Under the pieces are notes generated by a model. The model ran no database searches, had not been told where the DNA came from, and worked only from the letters and a program-made list of their open reading frames with translations. Positions 42,730 to 52,448 of a stretch of 64,000 nt of DNA are shown piece by piece. This DNA comes from an uncultured Christensenella sp. (GTDB taxonomy: Bacteria; Bacillota; Clostridia; Christensenellales; Borkfalkiaceae), in the NCBI GenBank assembly GCA_910585595.1, contig CAJUET010000007.1:1-64000 (forward strand), written 5' to 3'. The stretch's first letter is position 1; each line of letters starts with the position of its first letter. Made by a program: the position numbers and the translations under genes.

Positions 42730-43687
42730 ATTGCGAATTGACGGTTTGAATCGCAAGGAGTGCGGCGCCGTAAAGACCGGCGTCGTTGCCGAGACTCGCA
42801 CGCAAAATTTTTACGGGCGCGTAATGCGTTCCGCCGAACAACATTTTATCGACTTGTTTTTCAAGAGGGACTAAAAGCGTTTCGCCCTCCGCGCAGATTC
42901 CGCCGCCGAGCAACACCGCTTCGGGACGGAAGATATTCGCAAAGTTTGCAATCCCCTCCGCAAGATAGCGGATATAATCGTTCACGACCTTGATTGCCGT
43001 TTTGTCCCCCGATCTCATTCCGTCGAATGCCGTTTTGCCGTCGACGTTTTCCGATTTACCGCCGCACAGTCTCCACAGCGCGCTTTCCGATTCGCGCGCC
43101 ATAGCCCGTTGCGTCTGCCGTATGAGCGCAGTTGCCGAAGAGTACGCCTCGAAACAGCCGCGTCTGCCGCAAGTGCATTTTTCACCTTTGATTTTTATGA
43201 CGGTGTGTCCGAGTTCCGCACCGGCAGAACGGTTACCCTCATACAGCCTGCCGTTTAACACGATCCCGCCGCCCACGCCCGTGCCGAGCGTAATCAGAAC
43301 GATATTTTTATAATCTTTTCCTGCGCCGCGCCAGCTTTCGCCGAGCGCCGCCGCATTCGCGTCATTCGTGACGGAAACGGGAAGTCGCAATATTTTTTGA
43401 ATCGATTCTCCGAGCGGTACGTTTTTCCATGCAATATTATTGCTGTAAACGATTACGCCGTTTGCACTGTCTATCGTACCCGGAGAACCGATCCCTACGG
43501 CGGTCAGTTCGACGTGCGCATTCTCTGCAAGCCGCTTTGCAAGATGCGCCATATCCCGCGCAATTTCCGTATAGCCGCGTTCCTTGCCCGTGGGAATTTT
43601 ATCTTTCGCAATAAGATTCCCCTTTTCGTCTACGATTCCGCACTTGATAAATGTTCCGCCCAGATCGATTCCTGCATAATATTTCAT
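42728..43687 (-). CDS. ROK-family sugar kinase (glucokinase or mannokinase)
   Basis: The 319-residue protein has the phosphate motif GIDLGGTFIKCG, a LGTGVGGGIVLNG loop and the ROK zinc site CTCGRRGCFEAYSS with the preceding GAELGH. ROK kinases phosphorylate glucose, mannose or related sugars at C6. Its place directly after manA, overlapping by four bases, suggests that it makes mannose-6-phosphate for ManA; this is inference. It is the last gene of the operon. Confidence 0.88.
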   Translation of the reverse strand: MKYYAGIDLGGTFIKCGIVDEKGNLIAKDKIPTGKERGYTEIARDMAHLAKRLAENAHVELTAVGIGSPGTIDSANGVIVYSNNIAWKNVPLGESIQKILRLPVSVTNDANAAALGESWRGAGKDYKNIVLITLGTGVGGGIVLNGRLYEGNRSAGAELGHTVIKIKGEKCTCGRRGCFEAYSSATALIRQTQRAMARESESALWRLCGGKSENVDGKTAFDGMRSGDKTAIKVVNDYIRYLAEGIANFANIFRPEAVLLGGGICAEGETLLVPLEKQVDKMLFGGTHYAPVKILRASLGNDAGLYGAALLAIQTVNSQ

Positions 43688-44607
43688 ACTGCGCCTTCGT
43701 CCGTAAGAATAATTTTTGCCTTTCCGCTTAAAGTGAATCGATTACCGCAGGGAATAAAAAAGCTGTCGCCGCTTGTAAACTCCCGTCCGTCGATTTTTCC
43801 GCTTCCCTCAACTGCGTTTACGGCAATAAAAGAGCGCTCCGCTTTTTCCGAATACTCTCCGCCGAGTAGCAATTCACGGCAGCGGAAATACTTACACTCG
43901 GTAAGAAGTCTTATTCTGCCGCCCGCGCAAGGTCTGAACGCGCCTCCGCCCGTTTCGTCGCGGAAAGCGCTAAAATCAATGACCTCTATCGCTTTTTCGA
44001 TATGCAAGGGGCGTAAGTTTCCCTGCGCGTCCCTTCTGTTATAATCGTATACGCGGTAAGTAACGTTACTGCTCTGTTGCACTTCGCAGATCACGCACCC
44101 CGCGCCGATCGCGTGTACCGTGCCCGCTTTGATCAGGAAGCAATCTCCCGCCTTTACGGGAATAAAGTTCAGAAGATCTTCCACCGTGCCGTCTTTGACC
44201 TTTTCAAGAAATTCCTTCCTGTTCGTATCGCGTTTAAATCCGCAGTAGATCCCCGCGCCGTTATCCGCCCCGACGATATACCACATTTCCGTTTTACCGT
44301 TGTCGCCTTCGATTTTTAAAGCATAGTCGTCGTTCGGGTGTACCTGAACGGATAGATTTTGCTTTGCGTCGATATACTTTACAAGCACGGGGAAGGGCTT
44401 CCCCTCTCCGTCTACGGCTTCCGGATTTTCAGTCAGGTATTGCGCCAGCGTTCCGCCTGTACAGCCGCTGAATCCGTCGGGGTGAACGGAAACCTCCCAG
44501 CTCTCTGCGATTTTGTCGCCTCCGTTCTCCCTTCCGAACAGTTCTTTTAAACGATACCCGCCCCAAATATAAGATTTGAGGGCGGGAACTAATTTGATCG
44601 CGTTCAT
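43684..44607 (-). CDS. manA: Mannose-6-phosphate isomerase, class I
   Basis: The 307-residue cupin enzyme interconverts mannose-6-phosphate and fructose-6-phosphate. Zinc ligands are visible in LSVQVHPNDDYALK, the following NGKTEMWYI glutamate, and KAGTVHAIGAG. The short Firmicutes form is about this size. ATG 44607 starts MNAIKLVPALKSYIWGG, the family N-terminus; the frame upstream reads into the previous gene end. It links the mannan locus to glycolysis. Confidence 0.95.
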   Translation of the reverse strand: MNAIKLVPALKSYIWGGYRLKELFGRENGGDKIAESWEVSVHPDGFSGCTGGTLAQYLTENPEAVDGEGKPFPVLVKYIDAKQNLSVQVHPNDDYALKIEGDNGKTEMWYIVGADNGAGIYCGFKRDTNRKEFLEKVKDGTVEDLLNFIPVKAGDCFLIKAGTVHAIGAGCVICEVQQSSNVTYRVYDYNRRDAQGNLRPLHIEKAIEVIDFSAFRDETGGGAFRPCAGGRIRLLTECKYFRCRELLLGGEYSEKAERSFIAVNAVEGSGKIDGREFTSGDSFFIPCGNRFTLSGKAKIILTDEGAV

Positions 44608-44620
44608 ACTGCTCCGCATT

Positions 44621-46288
44621 TTATAAAGCGTAATATCCTGCGAGCATTGCATAGCAGTGCGCGTTCGCCGATTGAAGAAGGATCTGACGGGGATTTCCCT
44701 CGCTGTTTACGCCGCTATCCGAAAACTTATTCCAACCCTCGATCCAGGCAGGGCAGACGAGTTTATCCTCCGCACGGTGATTTTTCCAAGCGTAATCGAG
44801 TGCGCTGCGCATATGCTCCACATACTCGCCGCAATCGATTCCCGTTTCATCGATGTCGATGAATCCTTCGAGAATGAAAGAGGTAAACCAACTGTTTTCG
44901 TGATAAGAATACTGTCCCTGTACGACTTGCGTATTGGCAAAGTATTTATCCGCAGCCTCTACGACCGCCTGATTGCGTTTGTTGTATATTTTGGCAAGAC
45001 CTGCGCCGTCCGACTTTTCCGAATAAATCTTATAGAGCTCTGCGCCCGCCGTCATATGCGTTCCCGTATTATAAGGAAGAATCTGCGCGTCGACCAGTTC
45101 GATCCTCGCGTCGCCCGTCATATCTTCAAAGCCTTCTTTTAAAAATATCTTATCGCGCAGGCAGCCGTTCGAAGGATTGCGCAAGGTGCCGTAACAGAAT
45201 TCATAAATCGCACCCGCTTTTGTAAGATACTCTTGTGCAAGAGTTTCAAATTTCGTTTTGAGTCCTTCCCCGTTCAGCGTCTGATACAGTTTTGCAAGCA
45301 TCATTGCCGTGGGCGCGGAAGAACAGGAGTTTAAAGAGGCGTGAATATTGTCGTCAAGTCCCGTTCCGTTTTTATATTCGAACTTATATCTTGCCGCCCA
45401 ATTCCAATAGATCCCGTTGAGATCCGCCGCTTCTTCGTAACCCTCGCCGATGATCCAGTTCACGATGTTCACCGCTTCGTTGAGATACTTTTCCTGTCCG
45501 AGGTTCAGATAGGCAAAATAAAATTCTTTTGCGACCCAAATGTTATCGTCGAAGAAGATACCGTCCATGCCGGACGTGACATTGTCCTTTTGGCTGCTGT
45601 CTCTGCCCGAATTGTAGATCGCATACGAATTTGCGGTTCCGTCCGTTTCGCCGAACGTCGCCAAGGTATGGCAGCTGTTCTGCCAGACGACGTCGCCCGT
45701 AACTGCTTTGATTCTGTAATAGCGCAGACCGTCGAGAAGTTCTTCAAGGTAACCCGTAAAGAACGCATAATCTTCATCGCTCTCTTCCATATTGTTCAGA
45801 ATTCCGTTGACCATAGATACCTGCTCGGTATAGGGCCACAGAAACGGCGTTCCTCCGTTCGGCGTCAGCTTAGAAAGATGCGTCGTCGAATCCCAATACA
45901 GATCGTGAATCTGCTTTGCGTATTCAACCGCCCTCTCCGTATTCTCCGCAGCATAGTCGACGGCGGGCAAATTGTTCTCCCATTCCGCCTTCAAAGTAAC
46001 GCTCGCCGTGGGCGTATAGCTTGCGCCCGCGACCCCTATAAGCTGCGTGCCGAGATACCAGCCGCTCAAAATATAGTCCTCCTTCGCGGCGGCGGGAAGC
46101 GTAATGCTCTCGCCCTGCTTTACGGTAACGGACGCAGACGCGCCTTCGGTAAGTGCTCCGCCGTTTACGTCGAAGCTGACGGTATAATTTACGGGGGCTT
46201 CCTCCTCGGAATCGCCGCAAGCGGCGAACAACACGCATGCAAGCGCCGCCGCAACAGAAACCGCAAAGACTTTTTTAAATGCTTTCAT
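44621..46288 (-). CDS. GH76 alpha-1,6-mannanase lipoprotein with InlB-like repeat
   Basis: The 555-residue protein has a signal peptide with lipobox ending at Cys24, a Listeria-Bacteroides (InlB B) repeat at about residues 34-103 (VSFDVNGGALTEG to VTLKAEW), and a GH76 catalytic domain from about 112 with the double aspartate in FFDDNIWVAKEF (Asp247-Asp248). GH76 enzymes cut alpha-1,6-mannan internally, with retention. The lipoprotein form places it on the outer surface. GTG 46297 is an alternative start; AAGGAG supports ATG 46288. It follows the other GH76 gene by 5 bases. Confidence 0.88.
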   Translation of the reverse strand: MKAFKKVFAVSVAAALACVLFAACGDSEEEAPVNYTVSFDVNGGALTEGASASVTVKQGESITLPAAAKEDYILSGWYLGTQLIGVAGASYTPTASVTLKAEWENNLPAVDYAAENTERAVEYAKQIHDLYWDSTTHLSKLTPNGGTPFLWPYTEQVSMVNGILNNMEESDEDYAFFTGYLEELLDGLRYYRIKAVTGDVVWQNSCHTLATFGETDGTANSYAIYNSGRDSSQKDNVTSGMDGIFFDDNIWVAKEFYFAYLNLGQEKYLNEAVNIVNWIIGEGYEEAADLNGIYWNWAARYKFEYKNGTGLDDNIHASLNSCSSAPTAMMLAKLYQTLNGEGLKTKFETLAQEYLTKAGAIYEFCYGTLRNPSNGCLRDKIFLKEGFEDMTGDARIELVDAQILPYNTGTHMTAGAELYKIYSEKSDGAGLAKIYNKRNQAVVEAADKYFANTQVVQGQYSYHENSWFTSFILEGFIDIDETGIDCGEYVEHMRSALDYAWKNHRAEDKLVCPAWIEGWNKFSDSGVNSEGNPRQILLQSANAHCYAMLAGYYAL

Positions 46289-46293
46289 AATTT

Positions 46294-47553
46294 TCACTCC
46301 TTAATGTATTGATAAAAGTATGCGAGCGTTCCGAAATTTTCGGCATTTGCCGCCATATCGAGCACGTTCACACCTTTTCCGTAATCGCCGCCGTAAGCGC
46401 CGTAATTCACGCTTCCGTCTTCGTTACGTTTCCAACCGTTCACCCAATCCGGCGCCATAAGATTTTCGTCAGATAAATCCGCATAAGCGTAATTGAGATT
46501 CGCTTCGTAGGCTTCGATATAGGGAAGAGTCGCCGCTTTGTCATGGGGATAGAGTTCCGTCCACGCCGCAAGCAGAAGCACGTTAAACCACGGATTCGTG
46601 GAATCGATCACTTTATAATCTCTTCCCGCTCTGTCTTTGAACCAATAATTGAACGCACCCTTCGCGCTCGCCTTCGCCTCGTTCAGATAACGCTCTTCCT
46701 TTGTGATCTCATAGAGTTTTACGCCCGCCGAAATCATACTGCCTGTGTTATAGGTAAACTTCCAGTTCGTAATGTTCCCTTCGTTGCTGATATTGTCCCA
46801 ATAGACGTTGTCGGAAGGGTCCATAAGTTTTTCGTGCGTCCAATCGTAAACGCGTTTTGCGCGTTCGAGCCATTCTCCGTCCTGCGTCGTCTCGTAAAGA
46901 CGGGCAAACAGCAGCGAAGCGGGCGCGTTGGAACAGGTATTGCGCGAGTTCTTTTTTTGCTCGCACCAATAAATTCCGCCCAGATCATCGTTCGCCCAAC
47001 CGCTCCAAACGTACTTGGCAACGTTTATAGAGGTTTGAAGATAATCTTCGCCCCCTAAAATCTCGTAGGCATTGAGGAATTCTCTGCTGATCCAAATGTT
47101 ATCGTCGTAATAGGTATCGCCCGACGCATAGCCGATGTTGCCCGCACGCGACGCACAATAAGCATGATAATCGTTGCGGAACGCGCGATAATACTCAAAC
47201 CCATCAAGGGTTCTTTTATAATAACTTTTGATCTTCTTTTTGGCTCCGTCGCTCAGCGTTGCAACCCGCCAATTTGCGGCAACCGTTTCCGTATACGGCC
47301 ACGCGAACGCCGAACTCATGGTGCCCGTCGCATCTTCCGTCTCGTTCGGATAGGCATGAAACATCAACATAGTTTCATCGCCCCACCAATATTTTTCGCG
47401 AACGGACTCATTCAGAAGCACGGAACGCTCCGCATAAAGGCGCGCAAGATCGTTGAAATCTTTGTACGGATCGCCCGATCCGCACCCCGCCATTGCACCG
47501 GCTGCGGAAATCAACAGCGCGGAAGCCGTAAAAAACGCAATCTTCCTTTTCAT
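46294..47553 (-). CDS. GH76 alpha-1,6-mannanase lipoprotein, second copy
   Basis: The 419-residue protein has a signal peptide and lipobox ending at Cys24 (GAMAGC), then a GH76 domain with the double aspartate in TYYDDNIWISREF (Asp150-Asp151) and the later NTCSNAPASLLFARLY. Compared with its neighbour it lacks the InlB-like repeat. A GGAGGGGG site before ATG 47553 sets the start; a long in-frame extension to 47811 overlaps the GH125 gene in a different frame. Two GH76 enzymes with different architectures suggest different chain lengths or branching. Confidence 0.88.
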   Translation of the reverse strand: MKRKIAFFTASALLISAAGAMAGCGSGDPYKDFNDLARLYAERSVLLNESVREKYWWGDETMLMFHAYPNETEDATGTMSSAFAWPYTETVAANWRVATLSDGAKKKIKSYYKRTLDGFEYYRAFRNDYHAYCASRAGNIGYASGDTYYDDNIWISREFLNAYEILGGEDYLQTSINVAKYVWSGWANDDLGGIYWCEQKKNSRNTCSNAPASLLFARLYETTQDGEWLERAKRVYDWTHEKLMDPSDNVYWDNISNEGNITNWKFTYNTGSMISAGVKLYEITKEERYLNEAKASAKGAFNYWFKDRAGRDYKVIDSTNPWFNVLLLAAWTELYPHDKAATLPYIEAYEANLNYAYADLSDENLMAPDWVNGWKRNEDGSVNYGAYGGDYGKGVNVLDMAANAENFGTLAYFYQYIKE

Positions 47554-48893
47554 AAAATTTCCCCCTCCGATTTCATTACTTTGACCGCCAACGCAAACAG
47601 CGTGTTTGCCCAACAGAACCACGGGCGGGTAAACTCGGCAGGATCGTCGCAGTGGAAGCCCTCGTGCATCACGAACGTATTGGCATCGGTACTGACAAGC
47701 GTTTGGAAACAGCGCTTCCGCTCTTCTGCGTCCGACGACGTTAAAAGCTGCATGAGGATACCGATATGCCAAATATAGTTTTCGGGAGTGTGCGGACTCC
47801 CCACGCCGCACGCCGCGGCTCCGCTGTAAAAATACGGGTTGTGTTTGCTTAAAATAAATTTCCGCGTATTGAGATAAATCGGGTCGTTTTTTTCGCAGTA
47901 ACCGAGATAGGGAAGGCTCAAAAGACTCGGAACGTTCGCGTCGTCCATGAAATTGCAGTGTCCCAAACCGTCCGTTTCATAGACGTAAATTTTGCCGAAT
48001 TCGGGATGCTCCGCAACGGCAAATTTTTTCAAGCCCTCTTTCACGCGATCGTTGATCCTTCCGATCCGCTCCCGTTCGAAACTTATCCCGATCTGCCCGG
48101 AATGCTCTTCGAGCCAATCCATGACAACGGTCGCAAACATATTCGAGGGAATCAGATACCCGTAATTGCAGACGTCGTCGCTCGGACGGTAGCCGTTCCA
48201 TATGAGCCCCGTATAAGCAACGGGAGTTCCCTTTCCTCCGTTTGGCAGGGAAGGAAACTGCGGATAGAGCGGACGGCTGTGAATATACTCAGACCTCTCG
48301 TTGTGGAACTGTTCCGTTTCAAATGTATCGAGTATGCGTGAAAGCGCAAGCCTGAATCCCTCGTCGTAAACCGTATAATCCCCCGTCGTTTCCGCATATT
48401 TTTGCGCGAGCCACAGAGGATAGCAGAGCGAATCGATTTCGAATTTCCGCTCCCATACCCAAGGACTGTCAAAATCGGTGACATCGTCTTTATGTCCGCG
48501 ACCGTTGTCGTCACGGTTAAACGCATTTGCGTACGGATCGATCGTAATGTAAAAAAACTGCCGTTTCAGAAGTCCGCGGATCAGGCGCTTTACGTCCCCG
48601 TCCCCGTTGGCATAGGGAAGATACTCCATGACCTGCACCGAGGAATCGCGCAACCACATTGCGGGAATATCTCCCGTAAGCATAAACACGCTTCCGTCTT
48701 CAAGCATCTCGGACGCGGTATCGAGCGTCGAAAAAAAGCACTTCTCGAACATCTGCCGTACTTTCCCGTCCTGCAACGATTTTGCAAAGAGAGACACCTG
48801 ATTCCGCATGACCTGATAACTACTCTTTTGTTTGAGTTCCGCCGCGGAAGGACTTTCGCCCTTCCGCCCGGAATTGTAACCGCATTCTAACAT
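47550..48893 (-). CDS. GH125 exo-alpha-1,6-mannosidase
   Basis: The 447-residue protein has the GH125 motif FMLTGDIPAMWLRDSSVQV (residues 71-89) and WERKFEIDSLCYP, with VCNYGYLIPSNMFA further on. GH125 enzymes release mannose from alpha-1,6-linked ends by an inverting mechanism. No signal peptide is seen, so it probably acts inside on imported oligosaccharides. It overlaps the GH76 start by four bases. Confidence 0.92.
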   Translation of the reverse strand: MLECGYNSGRKGESPSAAELKQKSSYQVMRNQVSLFAKSLQDGKVRQMFEKCFFSTLDTASEMLEDGSVFMLTGDIPAMWLRDSSVQVMEYLPYANGDGDVKRLIRGLLKRQFFYITIDPYANAFNRDDNGRGHKDDVTDFDSPWVWERKFEIDSLCYPLWLAQKYAETTGDYTVYDEGFRLALSRILDTFETEQFHNERSEYIHSRPLYPQFPSLPNGGKGTPVAYTGLIWNGYRPSDDVCNYGYLIPSNMFATVVMDWLEEHSGQIGISFERERIGRINDRVKEGLKKFAVAEHPEFGKIYVYETDGLGHCNFMDDANVPSLLSLPYLGYCEKNDPIYLNTRKFILSKHNPYFYSGAAACGVGSPHTPENYIWHIGILMQLLTSSDAEERKRCFQTLVSTDANTFVMHEGFHCDDPAEFTRPWFCWANTLFALAVKVMKSEGEIL

Positions 48894-48896
48894 TTT

Positions 48897-51491
48897 TTAT
48901 TTTTTCCTTTTCTTGAAGGCAACCCCGCCTGCAACCGTACCGACCGCAAGCATTCCGCCGACAATCGCAAGCGATACGGAGATCGAGGACTTACAGCCGC
49001 CCTTCCCTTCGTTCTTGTCTCCGCCGGGAGTAGGGTCGGGATTCACGCTACCGCCGTCTACCGTAAGCGTAATTCTGAACGTAAGTTTATCGAATGCGCT
49101 GTATACTTCCACGACGACTTCGTCGTTCTCTTTCGTCATCGCGTCGAGCACGTATTTTCCGTCCGCGCTCAGCGTACCTTTGCCGGATACCTTATTCCAG
49201 GTCACGCTGTAACCGTCGTTGTTCGTAACGTAGGACGCAAAGTCGATTTCAACCTTCTCTCCCTCGTTGCGCTTTGTCTCCTCGCTGAGGGGCTTTTGCG
49301 CAATGCTTCCGCCGAACTGCGTGAGATAATCCACCCATTCGCCGCCGTTCTTGTTCGCCTCGAAATCGTAAACGCCGTCGATCTTATCCGCCTTCCCGTC
49401 CGCAACTATTATATAGATTTGGCGGTGCGTAACGTCGGTATCGGTAATATCGAACTGCTGAACGATAACGCCCGTAGCGGTGTTGATCTTCATTTCCGTA
49501 GTCGCCCAACCGTTGCCCGAAGCGCCGCCCGAAGAATACTTCGTTGCGATCTCACCCGTCGTGATATAAGCCTTGCCGTCATAGGGATTGTAGGACATGA
49601 GCGTATTGTCGTTCCAGAAATCGCCGTTGCCGTTGCCGCCTTTCAGCGTGAGCTTGATAAGTCCCGATGCACCCGTCACCCACCACATGATGCCTTCGCC
49701 CGAAGGTTCGCCTGCGGAGAAGCCGATCGCGAACGCGTCGTCGTAAGCTTTTTTGAAAGCCGCCGCAATCGCTTCCTTTGTCGGCTTTTCAACGTCCCAA
49801 ATCGACCAATACGCCCGATCGAGAATGTCTTGACTTACCATGCTTGCAGTGATTCGATCGGAGAAACTCTTCGTTTCGAAGAAGCCCTTTTCGCTGTCGT
49901 AAGTAGCGCCCGACGTAGCTACGGCGGATTCTACGATGACGGAAACAACGTCGCCGCCCTGAATTTTTTCCTGTGCGCTCACGACCAATCTTACATAGCC
50001 GTTCGCAAAGGGATAGGCGTAAACTTTCTGTTCGCCGTCGCTGTTTTCGGTCTGCGCAACGAGAATGCGTTCGCCGACGGGAGCGCCGAGTCCGCCCATT
50101 TTGGAAACTACTGCGGGACGGAGATAGAAGAATTTGCCTTCGACATATACGAGCTTATGCTTCGCGCCCTTGCTGTCGGTGTAAGTCTGCAAGAGCAGTC
50201 CGTTTTCATAAGTGACAAGATCGACGCTTGCAAGTTTTTCGTCGGAAGCGAATTCGACCTTATCCTGATAAGCCGCTTTGAACGCGGTAGAGAGCTCCGC
50301 CGCCGTAACGCCCGCGGGCAGATTTTCGGTGACTGCTTTGCTGAGCTTACCGATCTTACCCTCTTCGTCGAGCGTCTCTTCCAAGCCCGTATCTTCGTTG
50401 AAATTTTTGCCCGCTACGATCGAAAGCGCGCCGCTTTCCACCTTGCCGTAGCCTTTTTCGAAGTTCTGGTATTTCACGCCGTCCTTCGTGAACATATCGC
50501 CGACGGGAGCGCCGATTTTCTTGATATCGTCGTCGTTGCCGTCGCCCTTGACGAATTCGTCTCTCATCAGAAACGCCTGTTCCATATCCTTATTGTAAAC
50601 AAGATAGGACCAATGATTTCTGCTACCGTCGTTGTAGGGATTTGCCGTACTGTCGCCGTTGCGCAAGTGCTGCAAGATAAGATCGCCTTCCTTTCTCACA
50701 ACCGTGAAAGGATAACCGGGGTTATAATTATCCGCTACATATCCCTCATATGCAGTTACAAATGCCTGATACAGTTTAGCGTTCGCAATCCCCTCGAAAT
50801 CCGGAGTTGCGGCGCCGAGGATCGCCTTGGGGTTTGCGGCGATCTCCGCACCTTCCCCGTTAGCGTTCTTACCTGCAACTTCGCTGACGGTGCCACCGTC
50901 GAGTTTCAGATAACCGCCCGTAAAGTTCTGATAAGTGACATTGTTAACACGGAAGGGATCGCCGACCGCCGTGCCGAGTTTTTTGGCATTGGAACCGTAC
51001 CAAGCGTCGGCAAATAAAGGCGACACCAAATACGCTTTGCCGTCTTCGCCGTTATAATGGATCGCGGTTGTTCCGTTATCCCAGGAATAACCGCCGTGGA
51101 TCTCTTTCAGATCCGTGAGAGGCAGTTGCTCCCAGACCTTCCAGCCCGAACGCCTGTTGTCGGCTTTGGTGATAATGCCGTCGTTCTTATTGGAATACGC
51201 AATGACCGTACCCTCGGCGTAAGCCTCTTCAAGTGTTTTGGTTTCGTCTGCATTCACCGTTTCGATCGTTTGGTTGATCTCTGCGATCTTCGCGTTGATC
51301 GCCGCAAGAATGTTTGCCTCCGATGCTCCGCCGGGGCAAACGAATCCGCCCTCGCTATCCGCATTAAAAGAGTCTGCTGCGCGGGCGGTAAAGTGAATAC
51401 CCCCCCCCACGGCAATGCTTCCCGCAACACAGCACGCCAAACTCATGGCTGCGATACCGGCAACTACGCTTTTCTTTTTTGTCTTTGTCAT
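48897..51491 (-). CDS. LGFP-like repeat surface protein with C-terminal anchor
   Basis: The 864-residue protein has a signal peptide (cleaved after about residue 39), repeats with the LGFP-like pattern LGTAVGDPF...YQNFTGGYLKLDGG at about 171-208 and GAPVGDMF...YQNFEKGYGKVE at about 330-370, with a diverged third at about 465-510, and an Ig-like domain near 740-820. It ends in a glycine-rich spacer, a membrane helix and KKRKK. It carries no glycosidase signature. Its place between the permeases and the mannosidases suggests glycan binding or cell-wall attachment. Confidence 0.7.
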   Translation of the reverse strand: MTKTKKKSVVAGIAAMSLACCVAGSIAVGGGIHFTARAADSFNADSEGGFVCPGGASEANILAAINAKIAEINQTIETVNADETKTLEEAYAEGTVIAYSNKNDGIITKADNRRSGWKVWEQLPLTDLKEIHGGYSWDNGTTAIHYNGEDGKAYLVSPLFADAWYGSNAKKLGTAVGDPFRVNNVTYQNFTGGYLKLDGGTVSEVAGKNANGEGAEIAANPKAILGAATPDFEGIANAKLYQAFVTAYEGYVADNYNPGYPFTVVRKEGDLILQHLRNGDSTANPYNDGSRNHWSYLVYNKDMEQAFLMRDEFVKGDGNDDDIKKIGAPVGDMFTKDGVKYQNFEKGYGKVESGALSIVAGKNFNEDTGLEETLDEEGKIGKLSKAVTENLPAGVTAAELSTAFKAAYQDKVEFASDEKLASVDLVTYENGLLLQTYTDSKGAKHKLVYVEGKFFYLRPAVVSKMGGLGAPVGERILVAQTENSDGEQKVYAYPFANGYVRLVVSAQEKIQGGDVVSVIVESAVATSGATYDSEKGFFETKSFSDRITASMVSQDILDRAYWSIWDVEKPTKEAIAAAFKKAYDDAFAIGFSAGEPSGEGIMWWVTGASGLIKLTLKGGNGNGDFWNDNTLMSYNPYDGKAYITTGEIATKYSSGGASGNGWATTEMKINTATGVIVQQFDITDTDVTHRQIYIIVADGKADKIDGVYDFEANKNGGEWVDYLTQFGGSIAQKPLSEETKRNEGEKVEIDFASYVTNNDGYSVTWNKVSGKGTLSADGKYVLDAMTKENDEVVVEVYSAFDKLTFRITLTVDGGSVNPDPTPGGDKNEGKGGCKSSISVSLAIVGGMLAVGTVAGGVAFKKRKK

Positions 51492-51518
51492 AATTTTTCT
51501 CCTTATTTATTTTTTTGT

Positions 51519-52448
51519 TTATTCTTTTACTCCGCCCAGAGCAACACCCTGAACAAAATACTTCTGCATGAACACGAACAGGATCAACACGGGGATCGCC
51601 ATCATGATCGACAGCGCCATGAGCGGTCCGAAATCCGTATTGCGGCTGTTCTGAAACGCCTTGAAAGCCATCGTCAACAGCTGATTATTGGGACTTTGCA
51701 ACACGATATTCGGCCACATGAAGTTATTCCAACCGCTCTGGAACGTAAAGATACCGAGCGTTAAAAGTCCGGGGAGCACGAGCGGAAGATAGATCTGAAA
51801 ATAAATTCTGAATTCGCCCGCTCCGTCGATCCGTGCACTCTCCGCCAGATCGTCGGGAAGAGATACGAAGAACTGCCGCATAAAGAAGATCCCGTAAACA
51901 CCTACCGCGCCCGGAAGAATGACCGCCGCAAGATTATCGTAAAATCCGATTCCGCCTTGCCCCAGGAAGTTGTTTCCGCCCGCCAAAGGAAAGCGGAGCA
52001 ACACGAAAAAGGTGGGAATCAGCGTAATAACGCCGGGGATCATCATCGAACTCAACAAAATGTTGAATATGATTTTATGTCCTCTGAATCTGATTTTCGA
52101 AAAGGCATAAGCCGCAAGCGAACCGAAAAACAGATTTGTAACCACGCCCGTACCCGTCGTGATCAAGCTGTTCAGGAGCATTCTGAAAAACGGAATCTCA
52201 TTGAATACCCTGGTGAAGTGTGCAATCGTAAACTTACCGGGAAACAGCGTTACGGGAAGTCTGTAAATTTCGTCGTTGGGACGGATCGAAGTTATGATCG
52301 ACCAATAGAACGGAAGACACATCACGAGCGCCATCATAACAAGCACAAGATAGAGAAGCGTCTTCATAAGCGTTTCGCGCAGAATACGTTTTTTTCTGTC
52401 CCAATTCGCCGGATCGCATTTGGGATTGATTTTGAATAACGCTTTCAT
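51519..52448 (-). CDS. Carbohydrate ABC transporter permease (MalG type)
   Basis: The 309-residue protein has six membrane helices and the EAA loop ESARIDGAGEFRIYFQIYLP. With the adjacent MalF-type permease and the solute-binding lipoprotein it forms a CUT1 importer, here probably for mannan oligosaccharides. Its ATPase is not in the window. It overlaps the upstream permease by one base. Confidence 0.93.
   Translation of the reverse strand: MKALFKINPKCDPANWDRKKRILRETLMKTLLYLVLVMMALVMCLPFYWSIITSIRPNDEIYRLPVTLFPGKFTIAHFTRVFNEIPFFRMLLNSLITTGTGVVTNLFFGSLAAYAFSKIRFRGHKIIFNILLSSMMIPGVITLIPTFFVLLRFPLAGGNNFLGQGGIGFYDNLAAVILPGAVGVYGIFFMRQFFVSLPDDLAESARIDGAGEFRIYFQIYLPLVLPGLLTLGIFTFQSGWNNFMWPNIVLQSPNNQLLTMAFKAFQNSRNTDFGPLMALSIMMAIPVLILFVFMQKYFVQGVALGGVKE

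Noticed and set aside
49296..51017. Plus-strand frame of 573 codons opposite the LGFP-like gene
   Set aside because: Antisense shadow with irregular composition; the minus strand carries a signal peptide, repeats and a membrane anchor.
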